Shown: positions 1 to 13,289 of the stretch, piece by piece
How positions within the stretch are numbered: the first letter of the stretch is position 1
How the letters are laid out: each line of letters opens with the position of its first letter
Origin: Glandiceps talaboti
Taxonomy: Eukaryota > Hemichordata > Enteropneusta > Spengelidae
Direction of reading: 5' to 3'
DNA: 64,000 bases
Assembly: GCF_964340395.1 (NCBI RefSeq)
Contig: NC_135569.1
Span: 6,686,040-6,750,039, forward strand
The notes under the pieces: model-generated
What the model was told of the DNA's origin: nothing
Seen by the model: the letters and a program-made list of their open reading frames with translations, nothing else
Database searches by the model: none
Translations under genes and position numbers: made by a program

Positions 1-2838
1 CTGTGTATAAGTTGTAAATGAGACCTTTTGATAAAATATTGTTTATAAAATGAGAATTTATCTTTTCTCTTAATAAATAAACGAATATAATTAGCTTGCT
101 ACAAGACAGACAAAAACTGAAAAACTTGCAACATTTTTATTTTTTATCCCCATTTAAACTGTCAGTGAGTGAGTCATCATTTTGAAGGTAATAGTATGCA
201 ATGAGATTAAAATTGAAAAGAAAGCGTTGCATAAATCTGGGGATGAGATGGGTGGGGCTGGGCTGGGGGGAGGGATTTGTATTTGACAGAAAGCTTGGTA
301 CTGGTAGTGCTTATGCAAAATCTTGCGTCTTTATCAGACAGGTCAAAGTCTTTAGCTTATAACTTGGTTTACAAGTAATAGGTAGAAAGGTTGTAATTTA
401 ATTAAATTTATAATTGAATATCACAGCAATTAACATCTATTCTAAAATTTAATAGTTAAGAAGCGTGTACTTTCATTTTAAATTTCTCATATAACGACGG
501 TTTATATTGTTCCTGCTCTTTCTCTCTCTGTATCAGTGGTAGATTCTCGTAGATTATAGCGTAGGAGAAGTAAAAAAGCGAAAATATCGTTTATTAAATA
601 TTTATTTTGTTTGCTACTCGTATGCGATATTCATGACATCGAAGTCACCTTCAGTTCTTTTTATAGATGTCTCTGTATATAGTACACAAGGGGTTCTATT
701 GTGAAGTCAGAATTTCATACTGGGAAATCAATGTATGGATTTCTAGTGAAATGATGCAGAATCAATGATTGTCACAAATGATGAATTGAGAAATACATTT
801 CATACATTGTGTGACGCGATAATCAACAATTGTATATTTGATGGGGAATTGAATCTCGAGTATTGTTGAGTGGAAAGAAAGGGTGTCAAACTTAGGTATT
901 GATTAGTGTGTGGATTCTGTTATGTTTTTAAGGAAGTGTTGCAGAATGGGGACAAAATAGCTTGTTATTCGATATCACGTCATGTTGGTTTTAATGCTAT
1001 GTTCTTCCTGTATGATCTGTTTAAGAAATTTGATATGGAGGGGGGGGGGGGGGGGGGGGGTGGAGAGAAGGATGTGGTATACATGTATGTTTGAGAAATT
1101 TAGTTATAGGGAGGGTAGCAGAAAGGAGAGGGGATCTTGTATATGTTTGATAACTATGGTAATTTGATGGGATCTGGTATATGTTTGGTAACCATGGTAA
1201 TTTGACGGGAGGAGGGATGCAGGTAAACATTGGATTTCATTTACTGATCTAAGAGCTCAACAAACAACAACAGTAAGAAATACACAACGCAACGCAACAC
1301 AGCGCAATGTAATGCAACACAACAATGCAATGCAACACAACACAAGGAAACCATTACCTTTCATTTTTATTGAAAAATATGGCAAAACAAAAAATAGATG
1401 AAGAACAAATCTTATGTTCCCCATCAAACAAACCTTTTCTTTGTTATGGGGTCAAAAGTCACAGCTAGGGTAAACATTTTGTTGAACAAAGTTGAATATT
1501 TTAGTGGAAAATGTATTCAGCAAAAATAAATTTTCAGCAAAATTCATCCATTGTTATTTGCTGTATGACTAACGTTGTACATTATTGAGTACAGTTACAT
1601 GAAAAGATCAGTGACTCGTGTTTGCTCTTTTTGTTTGTTTTTTTGATAATAAAGAAAGTTTCTATGTCTATGTTTGTGTTTGTGTTTGTGTTTGTATTGA
1701 TTAATCTTATTTGAAATTGACATGTACAGGTAGGAAATGACAGAAATGAACCTGGATGCTTGAAGCTTATTTTGCCGGTGTGTAAATCCAGGCATAACTG
1801 AAGGAAAAATTGTTCAATTCTGAGAATGTGTCTCAGAAATAAAAGTCTTAAACTATAAATTCCTGTTACTTTATTCAAGAAAACTACGACTCATTCTCAT
1901 TCCAAAGAGAGAAAAAACAGGGTCATTTTGCAAATTTTTGAAGGTGGTAGTCAAAATAGTTTTGAGTTTAACTCATTTTAGAATCCAAAATGGCCGCTGA
2001 ATACTGCGTTATGAAACTCTACGGCAAAATAAAAGATTGTTGAATTTCTTGAGAAAAAAAATGATGAACCCTAAAATTTCTTTGACTATTTCAAAAGGAC
2101 CAGGAGCAAACTTTCAAATGATATGGTTTTGAGAGATTTTAAGATTTTTGCTTTTCAATGAAATTTGTGTCTGAAGTACACCATTCTTGAAGTCAGTTTT
2201 AATATAGTGACCACACATATAACCTGCTGTAACCCATATTTTCATGGCCTCTTTACATCAAGTCTTAGGCTAGGATTACGTGATCAGTATCATTGTGTTT
2301 GCATGGTTGCAATAATGGAAAAAAGTAATGAAAAAAATAACATCTGTTACCCGTATTAAGGATTATGATAAGAAAGCATATTGAGGTAAAGAAAATTATG
2401 AAATTTCCAATCAGTTGGACCCTTTCAGGGGGTCATAGTACATGCCCTGGGAATCAACTCTCAATTTCAGCCTTGTTTTTTCTTAATGATTTGTATATCA
2501 AAATATAGTTAAAGCCTTCACTAAAGTCGCAATTGTCATAGTAACAGCTTGGAAAACAAACCAAAACAGAAATGGGGAACTGATACTGAGATTTGATTTT
2601 TGTGCACACGCAAGTAGTTGTAATCTTTCACTGTCTATCATAAAATATTGCTGGTTTGAAAAATATACCAAACCATCATTGGAAATGTTTCAATCCTTTT
2701 CTAGTGCGGAATTAGTAACTTTATTCACTGGTTTAAAGTCCATATATAAACTCTATATGAATAGATCTTTAGGACCATTTCATCTTTTGTCAGTGTATAG
2801 AGTATATTTGTTACCAGGAGACTTTTTGGTTCTGAAGT
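1..2838. other. AT-rich non-coding DNA upstream of the gene
   Basis: No exon-like reading frame recognised on either strand. It contains a 21-base G run (1040-1060), a degenerate CAACACAACG-type tract (~1275-1345) and a TTTGTG tract (~1671-1696). X-box-like ATTGTCATAGTAAC lies at about 2531-2544. Confidence 0.6.
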
Positions 2839-2839
2839 A

Positions 2840-3245
2840 TTGGCTGGACAGTTCTAGTAGACAGTAATCAAGCCAGGCATTCAATGCTCATCAGGGGTAA
2901 CAATTTTATTATATATACACTGACAAATGATGAACGGCAGAGACTTGGTTATCTGGATCAATAAACTCGCTCGGCAGTTCTGGTGAACGACAGACAAGCC
3001 AGACATCAAAATTCTCAAGGGTAGCAAATTTACTATTATAATAATATAATATGTACAATGTACATCAACAATTGACTGAGAGCGAGACTTGGCTGTCTGG
3101 CTCAACATATTGACTCGCCAGTTCTAGTCTGGCTCAACATACTGGCTTGACAGTTCTATCAAAAGAAAGTCAAGCCAGGTAGTCAAGTCTTGGGGGTAAC
3201 AAATTCACTATACATGTATACGGTATACATCAACAAAAAATGAAA
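2840..3245. repeat. tandem repeat, about three ~145-bp units
   Basis: Imperfect units share 'cagttctag/ggt', 'caagccag', 'gggtaacaaatt' and 'gtatacatcaacaa' blocks in the same order. Divergence is moderate and no coding potential was seen. Confidence 0.6.
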
Positions 3246-3278
3246 GTATAACCATGGGTCAGAAATAAGAAAAAATTA

Positions 3279-3449
<171 letters not shown>

Positions 3450-4339
3450 ATATTTCAACTTGCTCTTACTTGGACTTTTAGTGAGCGTTTACTGTACAGT
3501 ATTGAACAATGATTTGCACGGTCATGGTATATATGGAAAACGCAACCTACATATATGCGTGACTTAGGCCTTGACTTTGCAAGTACAACATCAAAATGTA
3601 ATTTACCATATATAACTACACAACAGACCAAAATTGCTAATGGTTACTTTTATTTAAGGTCTGCAGCAAAGAAAAATTCTCTTTCTATAGAAACCTTCAT
3701 TTTGCGTTGCATATGAAGTGTTTGTTAGTTGAACTAGGTAATTTTCTTTGAGCACGGTTTCTTTTATGAAATAAAAGCCTTCTACATTTTCTAAATTGTA
3801 TGTTGCTGTTCATGATTAATTTTACCATATGTATGTAAATGAATGCTGTGTGTATGGGCAGTACAATTGTATTGAAAATGTTCAGTTTCAAAGATTGGTA
3901 CTTGAAAAGTCAAAAGACTATCTGATGCACACACCTGATGTGTGCTAGGCTCAGCCTTCAAATTGTAAAACATTTTGCTCGGAAGGTTGAAAGTCATTAC
4001 AAATACCATAGCCTAGATACTTGACTATCTGTCTCAGCAAAATTGTAAATGACATTGCTAATTCTCTGGGCAATGAGTACCTGAATCAAATTAGTCACAA
4101 TTTGACATGGTACTGTACTCTAACATTCTAACGACAGATAAAAAAAAGTGTAGTTTACTCCTGCCTAATCTAAATTTATATAGTATGTAGTTATAGAAAC
4201 AAAATTATGCAAATGTCAGTGACAACCAGTATTTAAAATACAACCAAAAACATTGTTTCCTCAAAATGTTAGCAAAATAGTACCACGTAATATTGTACTT
4301 TTGATGTATCAATCTTGAAACTGAATACTAGTAGTGGTG

Positions 4340-4676
4340 TATGAACTCCCCCCCCAAAAAAACAACAACAACACACACACACGCCTATAGGGAATGTATG
4401 AACCACCCCCCCCCTTCCACCTATATAATAGGAACTGTATGAACCCCCTTTCCACTTATCATAATGGAAACTATGAACACCCCTTTCCACCTATATAATA
4501 GAAACTGTATGAACACCCCTCCACCTACTGATATATAATAGGAACTTTATGAACCCCCCCCTTTCTACCTACCTGTATATAATAGGAACTGTATGAACCC
4601 CCCCCCTTTCCACCTATAAAATAGGAACTGTATGAACCCCCCCCCCCTTCCATCTATATAGTAGGAACTGCAGCAT
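4340..4676. repeat. tandem repeat, ~38-50 bp unit with C runs
   Basis: About seven units of the type 'ataggaactgtatgaac' followed by a C run of 4-10 and 'ttccacctatata'. Variable C-run length is the main difference between units. Confidence 0.85.
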
Positions 4677-4956
4677 TTATTTAATGTAGCCATACCTTAT
4701 TGTCACAAACTTCTGTATTTTTATAGAGTTTCTAAAAAAGATTGTCCTGACTACAAAGCATGGCTAGATCAGTTTAACTCAAAGCTAATAGAAATATTGC
4801 TTCTGTCTACTGTCTACTCATTTATGGACATCCTGGTTTCAGGTGCATGATGGTCCTTAAATGTGCCACCTAGAATGATGCATTATGGGTAATGTGGTAC
4901 CTTCCCGTTCCTATCGATAAACATGGTCAAACCCTCTAGTTATAAACGAAAATTAT

Positions 4957-5294
4957 CTGGTCTTGGGTTACCCAGATCCTTGCAGGAGGGCTATCCTTCC
5001 AATCACCCTAGATTAGGTATTACCACAACTACAAATAATCTAGTCTTGGTTACCCAGACCCTTACAGGAAGGCTATCCTTCTAATCACCCCAGATTAGGT
5101 ATTACCACAACAACAAATAATCTAGTCTTGGTTACCCAGACCCTTACAGGAGGGCTATCCTTCCAATCACCCCAGATTAGGTATTACCGCAACTGCAAAT
5201 CTAATTTTGGTTTACTACACCCATACAGTTATAAGCTTATATTATATAAGCCTTCCAATAACCCAGATTAGATATAATTACCACAACTACAAAC
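4957..5294. repeat. tandem repeat of ~81 bp built on a MITE terminus
   Basis: About four units start 'tagtcttggttacccaga', followed by 'gggctatccttccaatcacc' and 'agattaggtattaccaca'. The leading block equals the terminal inverted repeat of the element at 44008-44375. Confidence 0.85.
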
Positions 5295-5299
5295 GTGAA

Positions 5300-7279
5300 A
5301 CCTTCGAGCATCTGAGCATGCTCAGTTGGATATGAAAGTAGCTATCCGAAGTGCACAAAAGAATTTAAGAAAATGCAGTCTCTAAATCAAAATAAATGTG
5401 TTTGTAAATTGTAGGATTGGAACAGGCAAATTATCTTGTATACTAAGCTAGTTGGGAACAGCTGTGAGGCAAATTTGACTTGACAATTTAAAATAGTTGT
5501 CGAGAGTAACGTCATCCACTTTATTCCAAAAAAAACACCGTACATCCAAATAAAGACAAAATCCACTTCTGTTTTGCCTAAAGTAAACTTGGAGGTTGAC
5601 TCTGTTGCCAAGGCAACCGTGTTTAAATAGTATACGAAGCCTGAAGGGATTCAATGCTAAATGTCAAGGAATCAGTGATGAATGGAACCCCTAACTCTCC
5701 ACAATACGGAATACACGACGTTCAAGAAACTTGATGCGGCGGACAAATGAGGAACTAAGTTTTCCAGAGCTTTCTTGAAGTTCAGACTGAAAAAGGGATG
5801 AAGCATGCTTAACTGCTACAATTCCTAGAATCTGTCAGAGGTCAAGAAACTATGATATAATGGCATGACCCAGACTGTGATGATGCAGGGTATTATGTGG
5901 TTTACGGGCTCCAGTTTACGGTGGCGTCTACCTGTAATAAATGTTGCAGATGAATGTAGCTCAAACACTACTATGCTGTAAGGTTAAAGGTTAATTTAGA
6001 CCACTATAATAGGTCAGAGGTCATGATTACCATTACAATTAGATTGATTATTTATGGTCAAAGTTCAAATTTATATCATGGTAATACATGATGTCGACTC
6101 CGACAAAAACGACATTAATTTTTTCACTATGGTGTAACTATATGGCTGTCGGGTACCGGGTGATGCCAAACTCGCAAAGATTTGAGAGGTCTATTCTCAA
6201 CACTTTATTGTTTTACATATAGATACAAAGTTACTGAAAATATAGTAAGAACAAATTATTTGAAAAAGTTGTAAATTTTTTTTTGCTTGTCCTTTACTGA
6301 AAAGTCTTCTTTAGGCTAGTGTCAAATTAAACTTTTGCTCAAGACACAAACTTGAAAATTATTACCTGAAATTTTCAACTGCACACTTCAGTGTTTGTCA
6401 ACAGCTTGACCCAGTAACTATAAGTCTTCCTAACTAGGCAACTGTAGTGAAAATGTATATCTCTATTGATAGTTGTAAAGTGCCAGCTCCCTTAATTCCA
6501 TTCTTGCAAACCAGAGCTGTTATTTCTTCTGCGACACTGCGAAATAACGAGACCTATTAGCAGTGCGTCTTGGACGGTGCCGTAAAAGAGGCTGTGGTTT
6601 ACGATGATGGCTTAATTACATCAAAAAGTCAATGAAATTCATTTTTTCCTATAATTTTTTATTGATCTGCAGTTCATTTTAGATTGGATTCTAAGAAATG
6701 ATACATATTAGATAATTTGTGTTAAAATTTGACTTTCAAAAAGACTACATTTACAATAGAAATGAAAAAAATGGAAAAGCCATACACTCAAGGCGAAAAA
6801 TCCAAGATGGCTACTTGCGTGTATTAAACAACACCTTTGTACACGAACCTTAACAGGTTGTGAAAATGAATACCAACTGCTAGCAGGTCATTCATTACTG
6901 ACAGTGACACCTATCAATCTTAGACACCATTCCTAGACATAACACTTGACACAATCTGTAACCATCAGGCTCTACAATCCACGCAAAACATAATTGGCAA
7001 GAGTGAATGCCACTCGTGTACTTGAGAGAGTTTTTACTAAATTAGAGTGCATTCACTTTTTCTTCTTTAAAGACACGAGATGGACATTTTCCACTCTTCT
7101 GTTTAAGTAACTTCATTTCCTGCTGCACACCCTTTAAAGTATTTCTGTGTATCTCTCATTACGACGGTTTCTAACCCCACTGAATGTGTCATACACTTGA
7201 GCTCAGACATTAACAGACTACAAAATTCAGTATTGTGGAGCCAGTCCTTTTAAGACTTTTTTCCCCCCAATTGAAAGAG
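5300..7279. other. non-coding AT-rich stretch, possible promoter region
   Basis: Apart from the X-box and a 22-codon frame at 5682-5750, no exon or repeat family is obvious. Confidence 0.4.
5604..5617 (+). promoter_or_regulatory. palindromic RFX X-box motif
   Basis: GTTGCCAAGGCAAC is a perfect inverted repeat and fits the X-box consensus RYYNYY-N2-RRNRAC bound by RFX factors, which drive ciliary genes. TTLL10 is a ciliary gene family. A short ATG frame (5682-5750) begins 65 bases downstream. Distance to the first recognised exon is 13 kb, so the link to this gene is inference. Confidence 0.45.
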
Positions 7280-7610
7280 AAATCACTTGTCGTGCAAGGA
7301 ATCAACTTTCCTTGACTTGAAATGAAATTCAAAAAAATTGTGTTAAAAAGTAACTTCTCTAGGGTTTCATTTCTTTGCACGAAATCAACTTTCACTTATA
7401 TTTTTATAAATCAATTTGAATAAAATGTAAACAAATTTTGTTGAAAATTAATTTCTCTAGGGTTTCGTTTCATTACATTTACCTGAAATAAAATGTAAAA
7501 ATTTATTAAAATTGATTCCTCTCAGGTTTCGTGTTATTGCTTGTAAGCAACTTTTTTTTGAAATAGAATAGGAAAATTCTTATCGAAAGTTGATTTCTCT
7601 CAGGAAGGAA
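7280..7610. repeat. degenerate ~80-bp tandem repeat
   Basis: Three to four units share 'ttctctagggtttcgttt', 'tgaaataaaatgtaaa' and a T/A-rich remainder, strongly diverged. Confidence 0.5.
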
Positions 7611-7695
7611 AGAAATACTGGAAAACGAAATGTCAAAATATGATGTTTGCTGTATCTTCTTTTTGATAATTTTTTTTTTGAAAAAAATAAATTTG

Positions 7696-8045
7696 TGCTT
7701 GGAATTGCTCTCAGTGATTTTCCTTTTATGCAAATACACACATATTAGACACAGCCAAACAATGCTTCAGAAATCCATTGTTGCGATTACGTCAGTACAG
7801 AGCTTTATACACACCATATCACATCACTGTGAAAGTGTCAAGACTTTCCCAGTCAGTCCACAGACTCTCCTATAGTCATCCATGCCCAACAACATAGACC
7901 CACAGGCTCGGTGTTCGTAATCGTCCCGCACTATTGGAGTCAGTACTCTACGACTCATCCCAAGTTTACACTCATCTTGTGAATGAGTGAGATACGGCCA
8001 AGTGATATAACCTTTCCATTGGGAATGTAAAAACACTCACCCTAA
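7696..8045. repeat. dispersed repeat, copy 1 (second at 19217-19505)
   Basis: Shares blocks in the same order with 19217-19505: 'ctcagtgattttcctttt/ctgtt', 'atgctacagagatccatt'-like, 'ctttcccagtcagtccacag', 'gtaatcgtccc' and 'ttcgcactcgtctt'-like. Unknown family. No inverted termini noticed. Confidence 0.7.
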
Positions 8046-8520
8046 GGTTTGGGTCAGTCACTGAAAATCCTCAGTCTCCAGACTTGAATTCAAACTCACT
8101 GTTGCAGCGTCTTTCCAGCTGCCAAAAAATGTGTGCATAGATAAAAAGGTGAAGGAAACAAAAACAATGAAAAAATAAAAAGATGAAAAAAATATCTATT
8201 TTCAGATTAAATGATGACTTTTTTAACTTCTAATCATAGATGCAGTTACTGCATATGTCATCTGTTCACCTTATCAGAATATTTTCTATGAAAACAACAC
8301 AGGAAGTCCACCTGTGTGATAATAATTTTGTGGATTAATTTGACTGAATATTACATTTTGTATTTAATAGTAGACTTTTATATTAGTGATAGACCAAAAT
8401 GTCTTGGCACCAGATTTCATCAGTATTTCAATCTTCTTGTCACTTTTGAAGTTATTATTAAAATGTTGTATGAGTTGAGATGAATAAAAATTAGGAATGA
8501 AAATGATAAGGCAAGTTTTG

Positions 8521-9000
8521 TAAGTGAGAGAGTGAGTGAGTTAGCAAGTCAGTATTCATGGATGATTTTATAGTAAATGAGTGAGTGAGTGAGTGAGTGA
8601 GTGAGCAATCATTAAGTAGTTAATTTAGTGGCGGAATGAGTTAAGAATGAGTGAAGAAGCATGTGAATGAGTGAGTGAGTAAGTCAGTGAGTGAGTGAGC
8701 AAGGAGTGAGTGAAAGAGCTAGTATGCGAGTAAGTATGTGAAAAAGCATGTGAGTAGATGAGTGAGTGAGGGAATGAGTGAGCAAGGGAAAACACAATTG
8801 AGCATGTGAGTGAATAGGTGAGTTAGTAAGGAGTGGGTGCATGAGTAAGGCGTGGGTGAGTGAAAGCAAGTGAGCATGTGAGTGAGTCAGTGAAAACACA
8901 AGCTAGCATGTGATTGAGTCAGTGAAAACGCAAGCGGGCATTTGAGTGAGTCAGTGAGTGAGTGAGTTGATTAGTGGATGAGTAAGTGAGTTAGTTAGTT
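8521..9000. repeat. degenerate (GTGA)n satellite
   Basis: Long tract dominated by gtgagtgagt with interruptions and higher-order ~50-bp similarity ('agtgaaaacacaag', 'agcatgtgagtgagt'). Confidence 0.85.
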
Positions 9001-9838
9001 AGTGAATCTTGACATCCTTACCTTAGCAATGCCATATCAAAATCAAACAGCAACTTTTCAAAATAAGATAGTTTCATCCTGTCTTCACTGAAATGAAACT
9101 CTTTTCAATAGTACGTTGACCTGTGAAACAGGTATTAGACAGGAGACGTTACTGTTAAAGATTACTGTTGCGTTTAAAACAAATTTAATACCAGGCTAAT
9201 AAAAATATCCTGAGGCTTTTTTTTATGTCATCCTTTGCTGCAAGTATTAAAATTTTAAGACAGGACATGTATCCGGAAAATTTACATTCAACATGTTGTG
9301 GCTTTAAGTGATATAAAGGCGTTGCCCCCGACAACATCATAGTCGCAGCAAATATTTCTGAAGACAACTGAGCTTTTTTGAAGACACAGCAGCTGTGATG
9401 TGTGCCCTAATAAACTTACACAAGCAATTTATCGACCGTATGTAGTATGACTTCACAAAATGAACCAAATTGTGAAGTTGTCTGCCTTCTAGGTATTAAG
9501 GCACATTCATTCATGTGAAAAATTGACGAGTTTTTTTTTCAAAAATCAAGAAAATGAAATTGACTGATTTGTCACTTGGTTCAGACTCGTAGGTTTACTG
9601 TTACGATAGTTGACATGATGTAAATTAACTACAGGAAAAAAGTGAACACAATTATGATAAAGAAATTCTGAAGAGACAAAAAACTTAAAGTTGATTTGGC
9701 GAAAACGTTTTCTTTATCGTTTTGTTTTTGATATGCTAGCCGAAAGTATGGAAAGATTTTTTATTCAAAATCTGGTTTCCATTTCTGCGTGAATATGAGA
9801 ATTGAAGAAATTCCTATGGCAATACCATGAATAAGATT

Positions 9839-10680
9839 AAGAATGCAATATTGTCACCAACCAGCTTTGATGACTTTACCAGCCCCCATACTTGTGTGAT
9901 AAATGCAACACTGCATGCATACATACATACATACATACACACATACATACATACATACATACATGTATACATGCATACATACATACATGCATACATGCAG
10001 ACATACATACATACATACATACATACATACATACATACATACATACATGTATACATGCATACATACATACATACATGCATACATGCAGACATACATACAT
10101 ACATACATACATACAGTCATATACTTATAGACACGATACATGTACCCCAGTTTCTATGTTTGCAGAATAAATATGTGCAGTATCCATGACTGACTTGGAA
10201 TGACTTGACTCTGGCTACGACAATGTGCATATTTGTGTATAGATCAACATATCACCAACCAATTTTGATTTCTTCACAAGACCCAAACACATGTGTGGTG
10301 AACTTGTAACATTGTGACTGTAGCACTAACATATGATGATACATGTACCCAGTATATGTTTTTAACTTTAGACGATATTTTGACTGAATTGGAATGGCTT
10401 GGCTTGTCCTACACTGCTACAGCAACGTGCACGTATGCAAGTTTGTGTAGAATGCAATTATTGTCACCAACAAATGGTGATGACTTTGCCAGCCCCAACA
10501 CATGATGTGTTGTAGTAAACACAACATTGTGACTATACTATATACCGATACATACAAGTTGTATATCATTGCATACATTGATACATCTCTCCCAGTACAT
10601 ATGTTTGTGGAGTCAATTTACCCAATATCGTGAGTAACCTGGAATGACTTGACGCCTACAGCATTTTGTACACGTTTGTG
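9839..10680. repeat. ~200-bp tandem repeat with an inserted (CATA)n block
   Basis: Three to four diverged units share 'attgtcaccaaccagctttg', 'gatgactttaccagcccc', 'tgacttggaatgacttg' and 'acatgtacccagt'. The first unit contains a (CATA)n/(CATG) microsatellite at ~9914-10115. Confidence 0.75.
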
Positions 10681-11384
10681 CAGTGTAGTACGATTATTAT
10701 TGACTTGTAGTGAAGTGAAATGGTTCCATGACAGGCCTAACAGTATTTTCAACAACCGCTCTATCTTAAAATGCCTCGGGGCATAGCTTTCTTTGACTGA
10801 ATCTGTCGTGTCCAATACTCTAATGGCATTTAATATCAGATTTATAATGGGAGACAGCTGCCTTTTTGTCTTTAACCTTAAAGGAATGGACAATTAGTAA
10901 TGTCATCCACTCATGCATATAGCATTGTGTCTGGACTGTATACCTTGGCAAGGTTTTGAAAATCTGGTCTTAACAGAAAAATGGAATTTTTGTACCATAT
11001 AATACCAGCCAAAATAAAAGACTTAGTGATTAGCTTTCTTATCTCCCAGGTAGATAATAGTTTATTACTATTATAGAACTCTAAGTAATAATGAATTTCA
11101 TTTTGCTACTTTTCATACATGTATATTTTAAAAGAGATATTTCTGTTACTAAGGCCCCAATTCCAGCTATGAACTCCGTGTACAAAACAAACTGCATGAT
11201 ATGCAAATTAATTATGCTACAATGCACCTCGAGGACAAATTTCCCAGAAAATCATAGTTTTCCCATTCTTTCCAGACTTTGTCATATGAAAGCTTTGTCC
11301 TGGATCTTTAAAAATGATAAAAGAAATTTGAGGGTTAAATGTCTTGTTTTCAAAGAAATTGATAATCTTTTATTTTCCCATAGG
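10681..11384. other. non-coding, no recognised feature
   Basis: Short frames on both strands look random; none has family motifs or paired splice sites. Confidence 0.4.
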
Positions 11385-11492
11385 GGTTGACACTATTGGC
11401 AGCCATATTGGATTCAAATGGCAGCCATATTGGATTCTAAAATGGCAGCCATATTGGATTCTAAAATGGCAGCCATATTGGACTCTAAAATG
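11385..11492. repeat. short tandem repeat, ~24 bp x4
   Basis: 'ggcagccatattgga' plus 'ttctaaaat' is repeated four times. Confidence 0.9.
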
Positions 11493-12854
11493 ACTAAAAT
11501 TTTGATATCAATTTGACTTCTACTTCAAAAATTTGTATGGTGACCCCCTGATTTTTTTTCTTCGGTTTGACTGAGACTGAGCTGCAATATTCTTGAACAA
11601 AGTAACAGTGAAAGTTTATTATAAAGAGTTTATTTCCGAGGTGCGTAATACACACAGTGTGAGACAGATGTTAAGATGAAGAATCATGGAAACTTAGAAG
11701 AACATACTTGTTTTTCAAATTTTAGTAGTAATCAAAAAATTATGTCATCATATCACTTTTAAATACATTTATCTAGTGAATTTCTTGAAAAAGCTATTTT
11801 TTTTAGACTTAAGTCAAAATATTTAAAAGTTCAATATAATATTTCAATATGGAACGGAAGTAATACTTAGTCCATAAAGTTATACCTTAGTGTCACCATG
11901 ATATATTTTCACAAATTAAGGTTGTCGGAAAATTTAATAATTTGTATGAAATTTTATTTTTTAACCACTGTAAATGATAAGATTTTTTGTAAAAACACGC
12001 AAACAAAGAAACAAAAACAAAAAATTTAATGAGAATATATGAAATATTATGACAAATATTATTTTGCAAATGGTAAATTCATAATTCATATTTTATCTCA
12101 AATTTGTAACATTGTCGTTATTTTTTGGGAAATTTATTTTATTTTTTTTGTGTGTTATAAAAGTTTTAGGTTGTATTTGATAGGTAAGGGTTGTTGTGAA
12201 GTTAACAGCACAATGTTCTTTTAGTTTTTTTTCTTCTAAAAATTGTTGGAGCGGTTGTTTCCTCATGGGACAAAAATGTAATTACCTGAGGTAGCTGGGT
12301 GCATGTACGTATCAATACATATAGTAGCTGTTTGTTGCAATAGCCTTGAGGCAGTGTATTAGCTGAATGGGTACCCTGTTGTTGATTGAACAACGAAATG
12401 GCGACCCACCCAGGGAGCCAACTTATTAATACAAGAATACTGCTCACCTTGGGCTGGCAAAACTCTCTGTGGTTCACTCAATGAAAACCGAATTAGGACC
12501 ATTTTATAATGTCAATATTGATGTTCGGGTTATCATTATATGCCTTTATATATATATACGCTTCATTTGGGTCGACATGTTCAAACTTTGTACTACTGTA
12601 TTATGTTGTGAGGGGTGTACATTGAATTTCGTAGAGTTGATCTGAATGAAACAGGTGGTCACTGTGAGGGAGTGATAATGAAAAAGTGTGATAAGCTTGT
12701 TGTTTGTTGATTGAGTTCAGAAAAAAAATGTTTGGTTTGATTGTGTATAAAAATAGTTTGGAAACCTTGAATGCAGAAATAACAGTACTGGAATGTATCA
12801 CCCATATTGTGTACAACATACAGGTTGGTGTCATCGCAGGACATCATTTTTGTA

Positions 12855-13215
12855 GTGTTTTTTGCTAAAGGTTGGGAACCCTCAGTAACAGAAAGTGGAA
12901 AAACGGATAAAATTGGCATCATGGTTTCCCATACAATTTGCCATCATGTTGTCCTCATAAAATGACTGGGACACCCCAATCTACCACAATTTCATTGTTT
13001 GTGCAATGTTGAAGTGGGTTGGATGTTATACCATCATAAAGTCCGTAGCAGACACTTGGGAAAACGAGTAAACTGGCATAGTTTTCCATACAATTTGCCG
13101 TGATTTTGTGTGTATTGTTCTCATAAAATGACTAAGCATAAAATGACTGGGAAACCTTAATCTACAAACTTCCATTGTTCATGCAATGTTGGAGTCGGCT
13201 GGCTAGTACACCATG
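12855..13215. repeat. two-copy ~175-bp tandem duplication
   Basis: Both copies contain 'gtttcc/ttttcc-catacaatttgcc', 'tcataaaatgactggga', 'cattgttt/catgcaatgtt' and a final 'tacaccat'-like block. Confidence 0.7.
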
Positions 13216-13289
13216 AAGGTCATATAAAGAATACACAAATATTTCGCTGTTTTTTTTTTTACCCATACCTTTGTTTACAGGTATGATGA

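Noticed and set aside
10618-10893. 91-codon minus frame considered as a LINE fragment
   Set aside because: No reverse-transcriptase motif could be recognised; overlaps a non-coding tandem repeat edge.
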